Shown piece by piece: positions 8,619 to 18,576 of a stretch of 64,000 bases of DNA. The notes beneath the pieces are model-generated. The model did no database searches. It saw nothing but the letters and a program-made list of their open reading frames with translations, and was not told the origin of the DNA. Both the position numbers and the translations under genes were made by a program. How positions within the stretch are numbered: the first letter of the stretch is position 1; the number at the start of each line of letters is the position of its first letter. Location: the NCBI GenBank assembly GCA_015232335.1, contig JADFZV010000005.1, positions 1 through 64,000 on the forward strand. The letters run 5' to 3'. This DNA is from Alphaproteobacteria bacterium. Lineage in GTDB: Bacteria; Pseudomonadota; Alphaproteobacteria; Rhodospirillales; WMHbin7.

Positions 8619-9133
8619 GGCCAACCACCCTGACGCAACGTCTGGATTTAGCCGCCCGGAACATGCTTCCGGTCGTCCTGACTGTTTTGTTGCTGCTGCT
8701 TTCCCTTCTACCCCTGAAGCTGCCAGGCCTTGCCAGCATCATGCCGCCCTTGGCCATGATGGGCGTTTTCTATTGGGGTGTTTACCGCCCGGATCTTCTA
8801 AGCGGCTTTTCTGCCTTTGGCATCGGCGTTGTTCAGGATCTGCTGGCCGGACTGCCACTCGGCGTCAGCGCCCTGGTCTTGCTTCTCATTCATGGTTTCG
8901 CCCTTGCCAGACGCCGCTTCTTCCTTTCGCACGCCTTTCCCATCGTCTGGGGCGGATTTTCCCTGGCCAGCGCTGGCGCCTTCTTTCTGACCTGGCTGCT
9001 GATCTTTTTTCTGGCGGGCCGAGCCCCCGATCCTCATCCCGCGCTGATACAGTTTTTGCTGACCGTCCTGATCTTTCCCCTGCTGGCGCGCTTGATGGGG
9101 CTGGCCCACCAAACCTTCTTGAAGGAAGACTGA
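8615..9133 (+). CDS. mreD: Rod shape-determining protein MreD
   Basis: The protein has 172 residues and is almost wholly hydrophobic, with about five membrane spans. The family features are FGIGVVQDLLAGLPLGVSAL (residues about 68-87) and a C-terminal span near FPLLARLMG. It starts at a TTG overlapping the mreC stop, so translation is probably coupled. MreD is a membrane partner of MreC and PBP2 in cell-wall elongation. Confidence 0.9.
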   Translation: MRPTTLTQRLDLAARNMLPVVLTVLLLLLSLLPLKLPGLASIMPPLAMMGVFYWGVYRPDLLSGFSAFGIGVVQDLLAGLPLGVSALVLLLIHGFALARRRFFLSHAFPIVWGGFSLASAGAFFLTWLLIFFLAGRAPDPHPALIQFLLTVLIFPLLARLMGLAHQTFLKED

Positions 9134-9134
9134 G

Positions 9135-11018
9135 GTGAGCCGGCAAGCCGACCGCAACAAGATTTTTTCGCGCCGGGCCGCCCTGCTGGCAGGCGGCAAG
9201 CTGGCTCTGTTCACGGCGCTGGCCGGGCGCATGTATTATCTTCAGGTTCTGGAAAGCGAGAAGTACGCAACCCTGGCCGAGGACAATCGGATCAGCCTGC
9301 GCCTGCTGGCGCCACCTCGCGGACGCATCCTGGATCGATTCGGCGTGCCCCTGGCAATCAACCAGGAAAACTACCGCATGCTGCTGGTGCCAGAACAGGC
9401 CACCGACATTGAAGCCACGCTGGAAGCCGCCAGTGCCATCATCCCTCTATCCGATCACGAAAAGACCAAGATCCTGCGCGAGGCCAAACGGCGGCGCAGC
9501 TTCATGCCGGTCACGGTGCGTGAAAATCTGACCTGGAACGATGTCTCCCGGGTTGAACTGAACGCCGCTGATCTGCCCGGCTGCATGATCGATGTCGGGC
9601 AAAGCCGCCATTACCCAATGTCCGACCGTTTCTCGCATGTGCTGGGCTATGTCTCTGTTGTTTCCGAACCGGACCTGACCGGCGATCCCCTGCTGGAACT
9701 GCCGGGATTTCGCATCGGCAAGGCGGGCATCGAGCGCGTCCACGATCTGGAACTGAGGGGCACGGGCGGCAACACCCAGCTTGAGGTGAACGCCCTGGGC
9801 CGCGTCATCCGCGAATTGGACAGGATCGAGGGACAGCCCGGAGCCGAAGTTCGCCTGACCATCGACGCCGCCCTGCAGGATTTCGCCTATACGCGTCTGG
9901 GCGAACAGAGTGCCGCCTGCGTGGTCATGGATGTCAAGACCGGGCATGTGATCGTCATGGCATCGGCCCCGGGATACGATCCCAACGCCTTCGCCCAGGG
10001 GCTGACCGCCGATCAATGGAAGGAACTGACGCAACATCAGCGCACCCCTTTGATCAACAAATGCATCGCTGGACAATATGCGCCGGGGTCGACCTTCAAG
10101 ATGATGGTGGCGATGGCCGCTCTGGAACATAACATCGTATCGCCCGATTTCAGGGCGCATTGTACGGGCCATGTGGAACTGGGAAATTCCGTCTTCCATT
10201 GCTGGAAGAAGGAAGGACACGGCTTCGTCGATATGCTGCACGGACTGATGTATAGCTGCGACGTTTACTTCTACGAAGTGGCCAAGCGCGTCGGCGTCGA
10301 CCGCATTGCCGACATGGCCAGGAAATTCGGACTTGGCAGCATTCTCGATATCGATCTGATCGGCGAGAAGCCGGGATTGGTTCCCACCCGCGAATGGAAG
10401 CAGCGCACCTTGCGTGCAGGCTGGTCTCAGGGCGAAACCCTGATTGCCGGAATTGGTCAAGGCTACATGCTGACGACACCTCTGCAACTCGCCGCCATGA
10501 CGGCGCGCATCGCCAATGGCGGTATTGCCGTCAAGCCCAGCCTGACCTATGAAGTTGCTACCGGGCCGGAATCGAGCCCCAGGCCTAATCAGAATTTCCC
10601 ATCCATCCCGATCAACAAGGCCAATCTGGCTATCGTGCGCAAGGGCATGCGCATGGTGGTCAACGAGCCGGGCGGTACCGCCCTGGGTGCTAGGCTGCCC
10701 AATCCCAACTGGATCATGTCAGGAAAAACTGGGACCGCACAGGTCAGGCGCATCACCCAACGCGAGCGCGACACCGGGGTCAAGAAGAACGACGAGCTTC
10801 CCTGGAAGGAACGCGATCACGCGCTGTTCGTGGCCTTTGCGCCGGACGACGATCCAAAATATGCCATTGCGGTCATCGTCGAGCATGGCGGCGGCGGTTC
10901 AGCCGTGGCGGCACCGATTGCGCGCGATATCATGAACGAGACGCTGCGTCGCGACCCCGCTTCTGAAATTGCCAAGGAGCGATTTGCCCACGACCCCAAC
11001 AAGGGTGACGCCGGATGA
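9135..11018 (+). CDS. mrdA: Penicillin-binding protein 2 (peptidoglycan transpeptidase)
   Basis: The protein has 627 residues and starts at a GTG one base after the mreD stop. It has a single N-terminal membrane span (about residues 18-35), then the dimerisation/pedestal domain with PPRGRILDRFG (about 55-65). The transpeptidase domain has all three active-site motifs: STFK with Ser319, SCD at 374-376 and KTGT at 531-534. It cross-links peptidoglycan during lateral growth with RodA as the polymerase. The stop overlaps the rodA ATG (ATGA). Confidence 0.95.
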   Translation: MSRQADRNKIFSRRAALLAGGKLALFTALAGRMYYLQVLESEKYATLAEDNRISLRLLAPPRGRILDRFGVPLAINQENYRMLLVPEQATDIEATLEAASAIIPLSDHEKTKILREAKRRRSFMPVTVRENLTWNDVSRVELNAADLPGCMIDVGQSRHYPMSDRFSHVLGYVSVVSEPDLTGDPLLELPGFRIGKAGIERVHDLELRGTGGNTQLEVNALGRVIRELDRIEGQPGAEVRLTIDAALQDFAYTRLGEQSAACVVMDVKTGHVIVMASAPGYDPNAFAQGLTADQWKELTQHQRTPLINKCIAGQYAPGSTFKMMVAMAALEHNIVSPDFRAHCTGHVELGNSVFHCWKKEGHGFVDMLHGLMYSCDVYFYEVAKRVGVDRIADMARKFGLGSILDIDLIGEKPGLVPTREWKQRTLRAGWSQGETLIAGIGQGYMLTTPLQLAAMTARIANGGIAVKPSLTYEVATGPESSPRPNQNFPSIPINKANLAIVRKGMRMVVNEPGGTALGARLPNPNWIMSGKTGTAQVRRITQRERDTGVKKNDELPWKERDHALFVAFAPDDDPKYAIAVIVEHGGGGSAVAAPIARDIMNETLRRDPASEIAKERFAHDPNKGDAG

Positions 11019-12175
11019 TTCTGGAACCCCGCGGCAATCTCAGACGCGACGGCAATATGAGCATCGGCGAGAAGTTGTGGCATGTCAGTTGGTCGCTTGT
11101 CCTGCTGATCATTGCCATCGCCTCGGTGGGATTCTTCATGCTTTATTCCGCCGCTGACGGCGACATGTCGCCCTGGGCCAATCGCCAGATCGTGCGCTTT
11201 GCCGCAGGCGTCGTCATGATGCTGGTGGTGGCGCTGATCGATGTGCGCTTCTGGATGCGCCAAGCCTATATCATCTTCGGAATCGCCCTGGTGCTTTTGA
11301 TCGCAGTCGATCTGTTTGGCACCATCGGCATGGGAGCGCAGCGCTGGATCAATCTCGGCGTCATCCAGATTCAACCTTCTGAAATCATGAAGATCGCCTT
11401 GGTGCTGGCCCTGGCGCGCTATTTCCATGGCGCCAGTCACGAGGATGTGGGGCGCCCCCTGTTCTTGTTGCCGCCCCTTGGCATGGTCTTTTTGCCAGCG
11501 GCCCTGGTGGTGGTGCAACCCGATCTGGGCACGGCCATTCTGCTGATTCTGGGCTCTGGCGCCACCTTCTTCCTGGCCGGGGTGCGCCTTTGGAAATTCG
11601 GCCTCCTGATCGCCCTGGGAGTCGGCGCCATTCCCATCGGATGGCAGTTCCTGCGCGAATACCAGAAGAACCGCATCCTGACCTTCTTCAATCCTGAGAA
11701 AGACCCCCTGGGCGCTGGTTATCACATCACCCAATCGAAGATCGCCCTGGGATCGGGCGGCGTGTTCGGCAAGGGATTCATGGAGGGCACGCAAAGCCAC
11801 CTCAATTACCTGCCCGAAAAGCACACGGACTTCATCTTCACCATGTTTTCCGAGGAATTCGGCATGGTGGGCGGGTTGCTTCTGCTGGCCCTTTATGCCG
11901 GACTGATCGCCTATGGCTATGCCATCGCTTTGCGCTCGCGCAGCCATTTCGGACGATTGGTGGCGATGGGCATCGCCAATATTTTCTTTCTCTACGTCTT
12001 CATCAATATCGCCATGGTGATGGGCCTGCTGCCCGTGGTCGGTGTACCGCTGCCGCTGATTTCCTATGGCGGCACCGCCATGCTGACCTTGCTCTTTGGC
12101 TTCGGGCTGATGATCGGGGTCTATGTGCATCGCGATGTCAATATGGGACGGCGCGGCGCCTCGGATGACGTTTAG
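11015..12175 (+). CDS. rodA: Rod shape-determining SEDS glycosyltransferase RodA
   Basis: The protein has 386 residues with about ten membrane spans. SEDS-family hallmarks include GAQRWINLG, QPSEIMKIALVLALARY, VVQPDLGTA, then LPEKHTDFIFTMFSEEFG and the C-terminal SYGGTAML. RodA polymerises lipid II and works with the PBP2 encoded immediately upstream; the two genes overlap by four bases. The 3' end overlaps the stop of the convergent gene on the other strand by four bases, so no independent terminator space exists between them. Confidence 0.95.
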   Translation: MILEPRGNLRRDGNMSIGEKLWHVSWSLVLLIIAIASVGFFMLYSAADGDMSPWANRQIVRFAAGVVMMLVVALIDVRFWMRQAYIIFGIALVLLIAVDLFGTIGMGAQRWINLGVIQIQPSEIMKIALVLALARYFHGASHEDVGRPLFLLPPLGMVFLPAALVVVQPDLGTAILLILGSGATFFLAGVRLWKFGLLIALGVGAIPIGWQFLREYQKNRILTFFNPEKDPLGAGYHITQSKIALGSGGVFGKGFMEGTQSHLNYLPEKHTDFIFTMFSEEFGMVGGLLLLALYAGLIAYGYAIALRSRSHFGRLVAMGIANIFFLYVFINIAMVMGLLPVVGVPLPLISYGGTAMLTLLFGFGLMIGVYVHRDVNMGRRGASDDV

Positions 12176-13908
12176 GGAATCACCTCATAAAGGACGAACC
12201 GCCCTTTGGGAGCGTCGGGAACCGGCTGCGCCTTCAGCCAGCCGGGCGCATCGCCCCGCAATAGCTTGGCGTGAAAGCCCTGCTCTCCAACTTTCTCAGT
12301 GAAACCGAAAGCTTCTGATTCCCCTTCGCACAGGGCGATCAAACCAATCTTGCGCTTCAGAACCAATTCGTGCGCAACGGCATCGTCCTTGGCCGACAAT
12401 GACCCCACGATATCCAGAATGCCCTCGGTGCTTCGGTGATAGGGGCCAGCCACCACGGGATGTCCGCTTAAATAGGCCAACTCGGGACCGGGGAAGATAT
12501 AGGTTAGAATCGGGCGACGATCCTCTGGATCAAGCACCCGCAGATACTCTGCCAGCCGGTCCCAGGAACAGATGTCGGGCGTTCCGGGATCTCTGACGCC
12601 CAGGCCCATTCTGACAATGACAACTGCCGCCAGAAGATGCCCCACCAGCACAAGCGGCACGGCCACCACCTTCATCCGCCCGAGACTGAGGGCGGCCAAC
12701 ACCAGCAGCGTCCAGGGTGCTATATCCGCCGCCTGGGCGAAGGCCGCAATGCGTACTTGATGCAGGCTGGCCAGGGTATAGACCAGCAACGCGCAAAAGG
12801 CAGCCAGCAGAGGCAGCCGCAAATTTGAATCCCTGATCAAGCGCCATCCTGCATACAGAAGCGCCATGAGCGGCGGGGCCAGCAGAATGAGCGACTTGGC
12901 GCCAAAGGAAATCGGCTGCGCCTCCTTGACCAGCGAAAACCAGATAGGCACCAATCTTGGATCGAGATTGCCATAGGGACCGGCGAAGAAATGCGGGAAG
13001 GCCAGGGCCATCAATCCCGCCGCCTGTGCCGCCATGCCTGTTCCCAATAACAGTCGCCTTTGCCAAGTGCAGGCCCAGTCATTGCCGAGCACAAGCCAGG
13101 CGGTCGAGAGAGCCAGAAACCAGCATAGCCCCACCTGCACCAACGACAGACGGTCGAATTCCTGCAAGAACCAATCCGATGGTGGACGCTCGATCCCAAG
13201 CGCCAGTGTTGCCCCCAAAGCCAGGGCCAAGGAAAAGGCGATCAGTCGGCTTCGCCTAACCTCACCTTCGATCACCCAAGCCAGCCCCAGGGCAAGACCG
13301 GATGCCAGAATCAGCAACAAGGCCTCGGCGCTGACCCACAGCGCCAAGGCCGCGGCCAATCCGGCCAGGACAGCAGATTTGAGGCCAGGGCGCATCAACC
13401 CGGCCAGGACGCAGATTTCAAGCAGGATTTGCAGGCTGTGATGATCGGGCCTAGCCGGCAGGAAAACGCCCATGATGCTGGGCTGGAAAATAAAAAGAGC
13501 CGCCGCCAGGATCAATCCGCCCGTCTTCAGATGGGGCTTCAATCCCCAGATTAATGCCGCCACGGCCAGAAATTCCAGAAATGGGCTGATCCAAAGACCA
13601 GCGATCCAGACCGCATCCTTGATTTCATAAGCGACTGTGAGCGGAAGCGCCGCCAAGGCAATCAGGAGATCGAAAGGCCTGGTCCAATGCAGCGCTTCGC
13701 CCCAAGGGGCATTCAGCAGGGTGATTGTGGCGTCATACCAGCCGTTGCCAAGCATCAGCGCTTCGACGCGGGCCAGACGCATATAGCAGTCGCCATCGAC
13801 CAGCCGCCCGGTGCCCAGCGGCGATACCTGCGTAAGAATGGAAAGGGCTTGCGCCAGAATCGTCAGCAACAAAGAGGGGACAAGGGCTGCGCGCAAGGGG
13901 CGCCTCAC
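12172..13908 (-). CDS. Polytopic GT-C-like membrane protein coupled to tadC
   Basis: The protein has 578 residues and starts at a GTG that overlaps the tadC stop (GTGA). There are about 11-12 membrane spans, and a short soluble C-terminal domain of roughly 120 residues ends GRFVLYEVIP. The first periplasmic loop carries an acidic motif (VDGDCYMRLARVE) followed by GWYD and W-x-RPFD. A later loop has LPARPDHHSLQ. Acidic first loops of this kind are typical of GT-C lipid-phospho-sugar glycosyltransferases, including STT3/PglB relatives. I do not see the WWDYG motif, so oligosaccharyltransferase activity is not shown. Coupling to the tad genes suggests a job in pilus glycosylation or assembly, which is inference. 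Confidence 0.55.
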   Translation of the reverse strand: MRRPLRAALVPSLLLTILAQALSILTQVSPLGTGRLVDGDCYMRLARVEALMLGNGWYDATITLLNAPWGEALHWTRPFDLLIALAALPLTVAYEIKDAVWIAGLWISPFLEFLAVAALIWGLKPHLKTGGLILAAALFIFQPSIMGVFLPARPDHHSLQILLEICVLAGLMRPGLKSAVLAGLAAALALWVSAEALLLILASGLALGLAWVIEGEVRRSRLIAFSLALALGATLALGIERPPSDWFLQEFDRLSLVQVGLCWFLALSTAWLVLGNDWACTWQRRLLLGTGMAAQAAGLMALAFPHFFAGPYGNLDPRLVPIWFSLVKEAQPISFGAKSLILLAPPLMALLYAGWRLIRDSNLRLPLLAAFCALLVYTLASLHQVRIAAFAQAADIAPWTLLVLAALSLGRMKVVAVPLVLVGHLLAAVVIVRMGLGVRDPGTPDICSWDRLAEYLRVLDPEDRRPILTYIFPGPELAYLSGHPVVAGPYHRSTEGILDIVGSLSAKDDAVAHELVLKRKIGLIALCEGESEAFGFTEKVGEQGFHAKLLRGDAPGWLKAQPVPDAPKGRFVLYEVIP

Positions 13909-14873
13909 CCGCCGCCCTTGAACTGACGCAAAGACTGAATGATGGCGGGGCCGATAATGACGATGAACAGAACGGGCAGAAAGAACAGAATCATCGGCAC
14001 CGTCAACTGCGCAGGCAAAGCACCCGCCTTCTTCTCGGCCAGAGCCATACGCGAATCTCGATTTTCCTGCGACAGAACGCGCAAGGCCAAGGCAACGGGT
14101 GTTCCATATTTCTCGGCCTGGATCAACGACGTCGCCAGGGATTTGGTCGAGCCCAGTCCGGTGCGGTCGGACATGTTCTCGAATGCTTGGCGACGATCCC
14201 CTAGAAAGGCCAGCTCTGCTGTGGTGAGGCCCAGTTCCTCGGCCAGTTGAGGCGAGGATTCGGCGATCTCGTCAGCGACACGTCCGAAAGCAGCCTCGAT
14301 TGAAAGCCCTGCCTCGACGCAGATCACCAAAAGATCGAGCGCATCGGGAAACGAACGGGTCAGAGCCTGCTGACGCTTTTGAATGGCGTTGGAAACGATC
14401 ATGCTGGGCAGGTAAAAGCCGATCAGCGCCGTCACGGAAAGCACCATAAGCTGGACGGGAAAAGTGAATTCGAATTTCTTGACGCCCGAAGTCACCACCA
14501 ACACAAGGATCAACAGAACAACGGGGGTGGCGACGCGGGTAAAGGCGAAGGTGACGGGAGCGCCGGGGTTTCGCCACCCTGCCTGAGCCAGCTTGTTGCG
14601 GGTTTCCTTGGAGCCGATCAGATTTTCAAGCTTCAGCCTTTCAAGCGTTGTCCGCATGGCACCGACATGGGCCTTGGGCTGCAGGCGAGAACGCTGCTGG
14701 AACTTTGCCTTCTGCTGACGCGACAATTCCTCGCGCCGGGCAGCCACGGCCTTCATGCGGCTGGACAACTGGTCGCGCTGAACCAGGGCCATACCCAAGC
14801 CCAGAATCGTGATAAAGCTGCCCACAGCGGCCAGCAACACGACGATGTTCTCAAGCGTTACGATACCGTCCAT
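13905..14873 (-). CDS. tadC: Tad pilus inner-membrane platform protein TadC (T2SS-F family)
   Basis: The protein has 322 residues; the ATG of MDGIVTLEN is preceded by AGGATAG. It has an N-terminal span, a cytoplasmic basic region (RREELSRQQKAKFQQR), a T2SSF domain with AAFGRVADEIAESSP (around residues 190-205), and C-terminal spans ending IIQSLRQFKGGG. With TadB it forms the platform through which the TadA ATPase drives Flp pilin assembly. It is 13 bp after tadB. Confidence 0.9.
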   Translation of the reverse strand: MDGIVTLENIVVLLAAVGSFITILGLGMALVQRDQLSSRMKAVAARREELSRQQKAKFQQRSRLQPKAHVGAMRTTLERLKLENLIGSKETRNKLAQAGWRNPGAPVTFAFTRVATPVVLLILVLVVTSGVKKFEFTFPVQLMVLSVTALIGFYLPSMIVSNAIQKRQQALTRSFPDALDLLVICVEAGLSIEAAFGRVADEIAESSPQLAEELGLTTAELAFLGDRRQAFENMSDRTGLGSTKSLATSLIQAEKYGTPVALALRVLSQENRDSRMALAEKKAGALPAQLTVPMILFFLPVLFIVIIGPAIIQSLRQFKGGG

Positions 14874-14886
14874 TTCTATCCTATGC

Positions 14887-15894
14887 CTAGTAGTCGAAGG
14901 CAATCATGCGCGACATAACGAAAACGCCCATTCCCATCCAGGTAAGTCCACCTGCAATCAGCACATGGCCGGTGGGGTCGGTGAACAGAATGCTGAGATA
15001 GCCGGGATTGATCAGGTACAAAAGGCCCGACACGAAGAAGGGAAGCGAGCCGATGATACTGGCCGAGGCCTTGGCTTCGCTGGACAGCGACTTGATCTTG
15101 TCCTTCAGTTTCTTGCGCCCGCGCAACACATCCGAAAGCTTGGAAAGCGTATCGGCCAGATTGCCGCCGGTCTGCTGTTGAATGGCCAGAACAATGGCAA
15201 AGAACTTCAACTCAGCCGTCGGCATGCGGATCAAAGAGCGATCCAACACTTCCGACATGGTCAATCCCAGCTTTTGCCCCTCGACGATCAGACGAAATTC
15301 CAGGCCGACTGGCTCTGGCATTTCGCGCCCAATGATATTGAGGCACTCGCCGACAGGCAGGCCCGAGCGGATACCGCGCACGATCACATCGACGGCATCG
15401 GCGAATTTGAAGGTAAAGGCCTTCTGGCGATTGCTAGCCATCTTGCGCAACACCCAGCGCGGCAAGCCCAGCCCCAGCGTGATCGTCACCAGCGGCGCAA
15501 TCAAGGGCGGAAAACCCTTCAAGAGGTAAAGAGCGGTTCCCACGACGGCGACAATGACCGAAACGATGTAGAAGCGTTTTGGCGTCCAATCCAGATTGGC
15601 CTGCATCAACATGTCGCGCAGCGAATTGGAGTTGGATTTTTTGGCCTTGGCCTTATCCTCAATTTCCTTGAGCTTGGCGGCCACCATCCGCTTGCGTTGC
15701 GAAGCCGCGCGCAAGCCGCCGCTTGCTTTCGATCCTTGCAGTGTTCCCGCCACCAGGGCGATGCGCCTTGTCAGTTTGGCTTTTTCTGCCTGCTGAACCG
15801 CCAGCGTTGTCGCCGTACCCACAAAGAAGCCAACGATCAGCGCCACGAGCAGGGCGTTGAACAAGGGAGGCAGGCCGGGAATAAGCTCAATCAT
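14887..15894 (-). CDS. tadB: Tad pilus inner-membrane platform protein TadB (T2SS-F family)
   Basis: The protein has 335 residues. It has an N-terminal span, a basic linker rich in Lys (KLKEIEDKAKAKKSN), two central spans, and the T2SSF domain with FADAVDVIVRGIRSGLPVGECL and LAIQQQTGGNLADTLSKLS, quoted here as family landmarks around residues 165-270. Two C-terminal spans follow. It partners TadC. The start overlaps the cpaF stop by four bases. Confidence 0.9.
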   Translation of the reverse strand: MIELIPGLPPLFNALLVALIVGFFVGTATTLAVQQAEKAKLTRRIALVAGTLQGSKASGGLRAASQRKRMVAAKLKEIEDKAKAKKSNSNSLRDMLMQANLDWTPKRFYIVSVIVAVVGTALYLLKGFPPLIAPLVTITLGLGLPRWVLRKMASNRQKAFTFKFADAVDVIVRGIRSGLPVGECLNIIGREMPEPVGLEFRLIVEGQKLGLTMSEVLDRSLIRMPTAELKFFAIVLAIQQQTGGNLADTLSKLSDVLRGRKKLKDKIKSLSSEAKASASIIGSLPFFVSGLLYLINPGYLSILFTDPTGHVLIAGGLTWMGMGVFVMSRMIAFDY

Positions 15895-17336
15895 GACAGA
15901 GACTCGTCCAGGGCTTCGGCCAATTCACGCTCCATGCCGAAATAGCGGGCCTTTTCCCAGAATTTCGGGCGAAGCCCCGTCATCTTGTGGCGTCCGATGA
16001 TTTTGCCATTGGCATCCTCGCCGGTCATTTCATAGACCATCAGATCCTGCAGCGTCACCACCTCGCCTTCCATGCCGACGATTTCCGTGATGTGCGTAAT
16101 GCGCCGTGAGCCGTCTCGCAAGCGCGCAGCTTGGACAATCACCTGAACGGCGCCGGCGATCTGCTCGCGCACCGTCTTGGCGGGCAAGGTAAAGCCGCCC
16201 ATGGCAATCATGTTCTCGATGCGCGAAATGGCTTCGCGCGGGTTGTTGGCGTGAATGGTGCCCATCGAGCCATCATGGCCGGTGTTCATGGCCTGCAGTA
16301 GATCGAAGGCTTCGGGTCCGCGCACCTCGCCCACGATGATGCGTTCTGGGCGCATGCGCAGGCAGTTCTTGACCAGATCGCGCATGGAGATCTCGCCTGC
16401 CCCTTCCAGATTGGGCGGGCGCGTTTCCAGGCGCACAGTATGCGGCTGCTGCAACTGAAGTTCAGCCGAATCCTCGCAGGTAATGACGCGCTCGCCAACA
16501 TCGATGAAGTTTGTCAGGCAGTTGAGCAGCGTTGTCTTGCCCGATCCGGTGCCGCCCGAGACCACGACATTGATGCGGCAGCGTCCGATAATCTGCAAAA
16601 GCTTTGAGCCCTTGGGCGTGATCGATCCGAATTCGACCAGCTTGGCCAGGGTCAGCTTGTCCTTCTTGAATTTGCGGATGGTCAGCGAGGGGCCGTCGAT
16701 GGACAAGGGCGGCGCGATCACGTTGACGCGAGAGCCATCCAGAAGGCGGGCGTCGCAGATCGGGCTGGCTTCGTCAACGCGCCTGCCGACCGCTGAAACA
16801 ATGCGCTGACAGATATTCATCAACTGCGCATTGTCACGGAACTTGATGTCGGTCAGGATGATCTTGCCGCCGGTCTCGATATAGACCTTGTTGTAGCCGT
16901 TGACCATGATGTCTGCGATATCGTCCCGGGCGATCAAAGGCTCCAGCGGTCCCAGGCCCAGCACATCATTGCAGATGTCGGCGATCACCGTCAGACTTTC
17001 CGCCTGCGAGAGCACCAGGTTGCGCATGCTGATGATCTCGGCCACGATGTCCGTGATCTCTTCGCGCACCTGGGCCGGAGAAAGCTTCGAGATTTCCGTC
17101 AGATCGACCGAATTGATCAGATCGTTGAAGATGCCGATCTTCACATCCTGAAGCCGGTTCGATTCACTGGCTCCGGTTTCGCCAAGTCCCTTGGCCTTGA
17201 CGGGGGGCTGCGATGGCTGGCGCTGGGGAACCGCTGGGGCCGCCGCCACGTCCGGCGTTTTGGTACGCGGAACCGATGCCTCGGCCGGTTTCGGCTGAGG
17301 CAGGGCTTCCGGTGGGCCGCTGCGCTTGCCGAACAT
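15891..17336 (-). CDS. cpaF: Tad pilus assembly ATPase CpaF/TadA
   Basis: The protein has 481 residues. A variable proline-rich N-terminus (to about residue 50) precedes the conserved secretion-ATPase domain. The Walker A motif GGTGSGKTT is near residues 261-269. The Asp box lies in [18 protein letters not shown], and the His box in [17 protein letters not shown]. It hydrolyses ATP in the cytoplasm to power pilin extrusion through TadB/TadC. It lies 3 bp after cpaE and overlaps tadB. Confidence 0.95.
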   Translation of the reverse strand: MFGKRSGPPEALPQPKPAEASVPRTKTPDVAAAPAVPQRQPSQPPVKAKGLGETGASESNRLQDVKIGIFNDLINSVDLTEISKLSPAQVREEITDIVAEIISMRNLVLSQAESLTVIADICNDVLGLGPLEPLIARDDIADIMVNGYNKVYIETGGKIILTDIKFRDNAQLMNICQRIVSAVGRRVDEASPICDARLLDGSRVNVIAPPLSIDGPSLTIRKFKKDKLTLAKLVEFGSITPKGSKLLQIIGRCRINVVVSGGTGSGKTTLLNCLTNFIDVGERVITCEDSAELQLQQPHTVRLETRPPNLEGAGEISMRDLVKNCLRMRPERIIVGEVRGPEAFDLLQAMNTGHDGSMGTIHANNPREAISRIENMIAMGGFTLPAKTVREQIAGAVQVIVQAARLRDGSRRITHITEIVGMEGEVVTLQDLMVYEMTGEDANGKIIGRHKMTGLRPKFWEKARYFGMERELAEALDESLS

Positions 17337-17339
17337 CGG

Positions 17340-18569
17340 CTAGCCTTTCTTGATCAGATATTGCCAGACCCGGTTCAGGTTCTCTTGCAACGATTGTCCC
17401 CCCAGCGCTCCGGGATTGCGCGCCTTGCTTTGCGGCACACGAGCGCCCAGGGCCAAGGCCAGCGCTTTTAGCGAATCAACGGCCTTGTGGTTGGGATTCA
17501 CCTCGCCAGCCATCTGGCCGTTATTGGCTGCCGTTTCAAACAGCGCCCGATCATTGGCCACCAGTTGCAGGGGCTCAAGTCCCGTCGCCTCTTGAAAATC
17601 CTTGGCCGTCAGTTGCGTCTTGCGGGTCGAATCGACACGGTTCAAAAGCAGCTTGGGCTTTGATCCCTCGCCTCTGAGTTCCCCCAAAAGCTCGGCCAGA
17701 TTTTTCGCCTCGCGCAGATTGGCCAGATCGGGATAGGCGACCAGAACAGCCTCGTCCGCCGTTACCAGACATTCCTGAACCCAGGGCAACCAGACATGCG
17801 GCAGGTCCAGCACAACGAAATTGGCCAGGCCGCGCACCATTTCCAGAATCTTTTCCAGCGCTTCCGGCTCGACGGGCGTAAAGCCGCGCACAACGGCGGG
17901 AGCCGCCAGAACGCCAAGGCGATCATCAATACGGCTGACGAAACGCTCAACCAGCGAGGCGTCCAGCCGCTCAGGGTTTGAAAGCGCATCGGCCAGCGTT
18001 TGCTTGGGATCTTGATTGAAGGCAAGTCCTGCCGTTCCAAAAGCGATGTCAGTATCGACCACGATCACATCGTCGGAACTGAAGCGCGAAATCGCCCAGG
18101 CGGTGTTATAGGCCACCGTGCTGGAGCCCACGCCGCCGCGCACGCCAAAGAAGGCCAGAATCTTTCCGCGCGTTTTCATGCCGGGATCGGAATAGATGGA
18201 ATCGACGGTATCCAAAACCTGGCGCGCTGAAATCGGCGCCATCAGATATTCGCTCACACCCGCCTGAATCAGCGTTCGGTAAAGTCGGATGTCGTTGACC
18301 TGTCCAATCACCACCACCTTGGTCGTGGGATCACAGACCTCCGCCAGCTTTTCCAACTGCTCCAGAATGGTGGCGTCGTCGCTGGCCTCTTCTGCAATGA
18401 TCAGGTTGGGCGTGTGGTTGACGTTGTAATAGGGAAGTGCCGCCGAAAGACCGCCCTCGATGACCGACACCTGAGAGCGCGAAAGACGCCGGTCGCGGCA
18501 TGCCTCCTCGACGGCGGCTTTCGTCGCCGCGGAAAGGGTAAAGGCCTCGATGGTGATCTTGTGGCTCAT
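17340..18569 (-). CDS. cpaE: Tad pilus localisation protein CpaE/TadZ
   Basis: The protein has 409 residues from the ATG of MSHKITIEAF; upstream in-frame codons overlap cpaD and lack a ribosome site. An N-terminal receiver-like domain (about residues 1-125) is followed by a MinD/ParA-type domain. The domain has a deviant P loop, FFGVRGGVGSST (around 140-151), and DTDIAFGTAGL. TadZ proteins place the pilus machine at the cell pole. The phosphate-loop lysine normally following the glycines is absent, as in many TadZ proteins. Confidence 0.9.
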   Translation of the reverse strand: MSHKITIEAFTLSAATKAAVEEACRDRRLSRSQVSVIEGGLSAALPYYNVNHTPNLIIAEEASDDATILEQLEKLAEVCDPTTKVVVIGQVNDIRLYRTLIQAGVSEYLMAPISARQVLDTVDSIYSDPGMKTRGKILAFFGVRGGVGSSTVAYNTAWAISRFSSDDVIVVDTDIAFGTAGLAFNQDPKQTLADALSNPERLDASLVERFVSRIDDRLGVLAAPAVVRGFTPVEPEALEKILEMVRGLANFVVLDLPHVWLPWVQECLVTADEAVLVAYPDLANLREAKNLAELLGELRGEGSKPKLLLNRVDSTRKTQLTAKDFQEATGLEPLQLVANDRALFETAANNGQMAGEVNPNHKAVDSLKALALALGARVPQSKARNPGALGGQSLQENLNRVWQYLIKKG

Positions 18570-18576
18570 GGGTTTG

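Noticed and set aside
10817..12130. A 437-codon minus-strand open frame across rodA
   Set aside because: Antisense shadow of a membrane protein, which yields His/Asp/Gln-rich low-complexity text.
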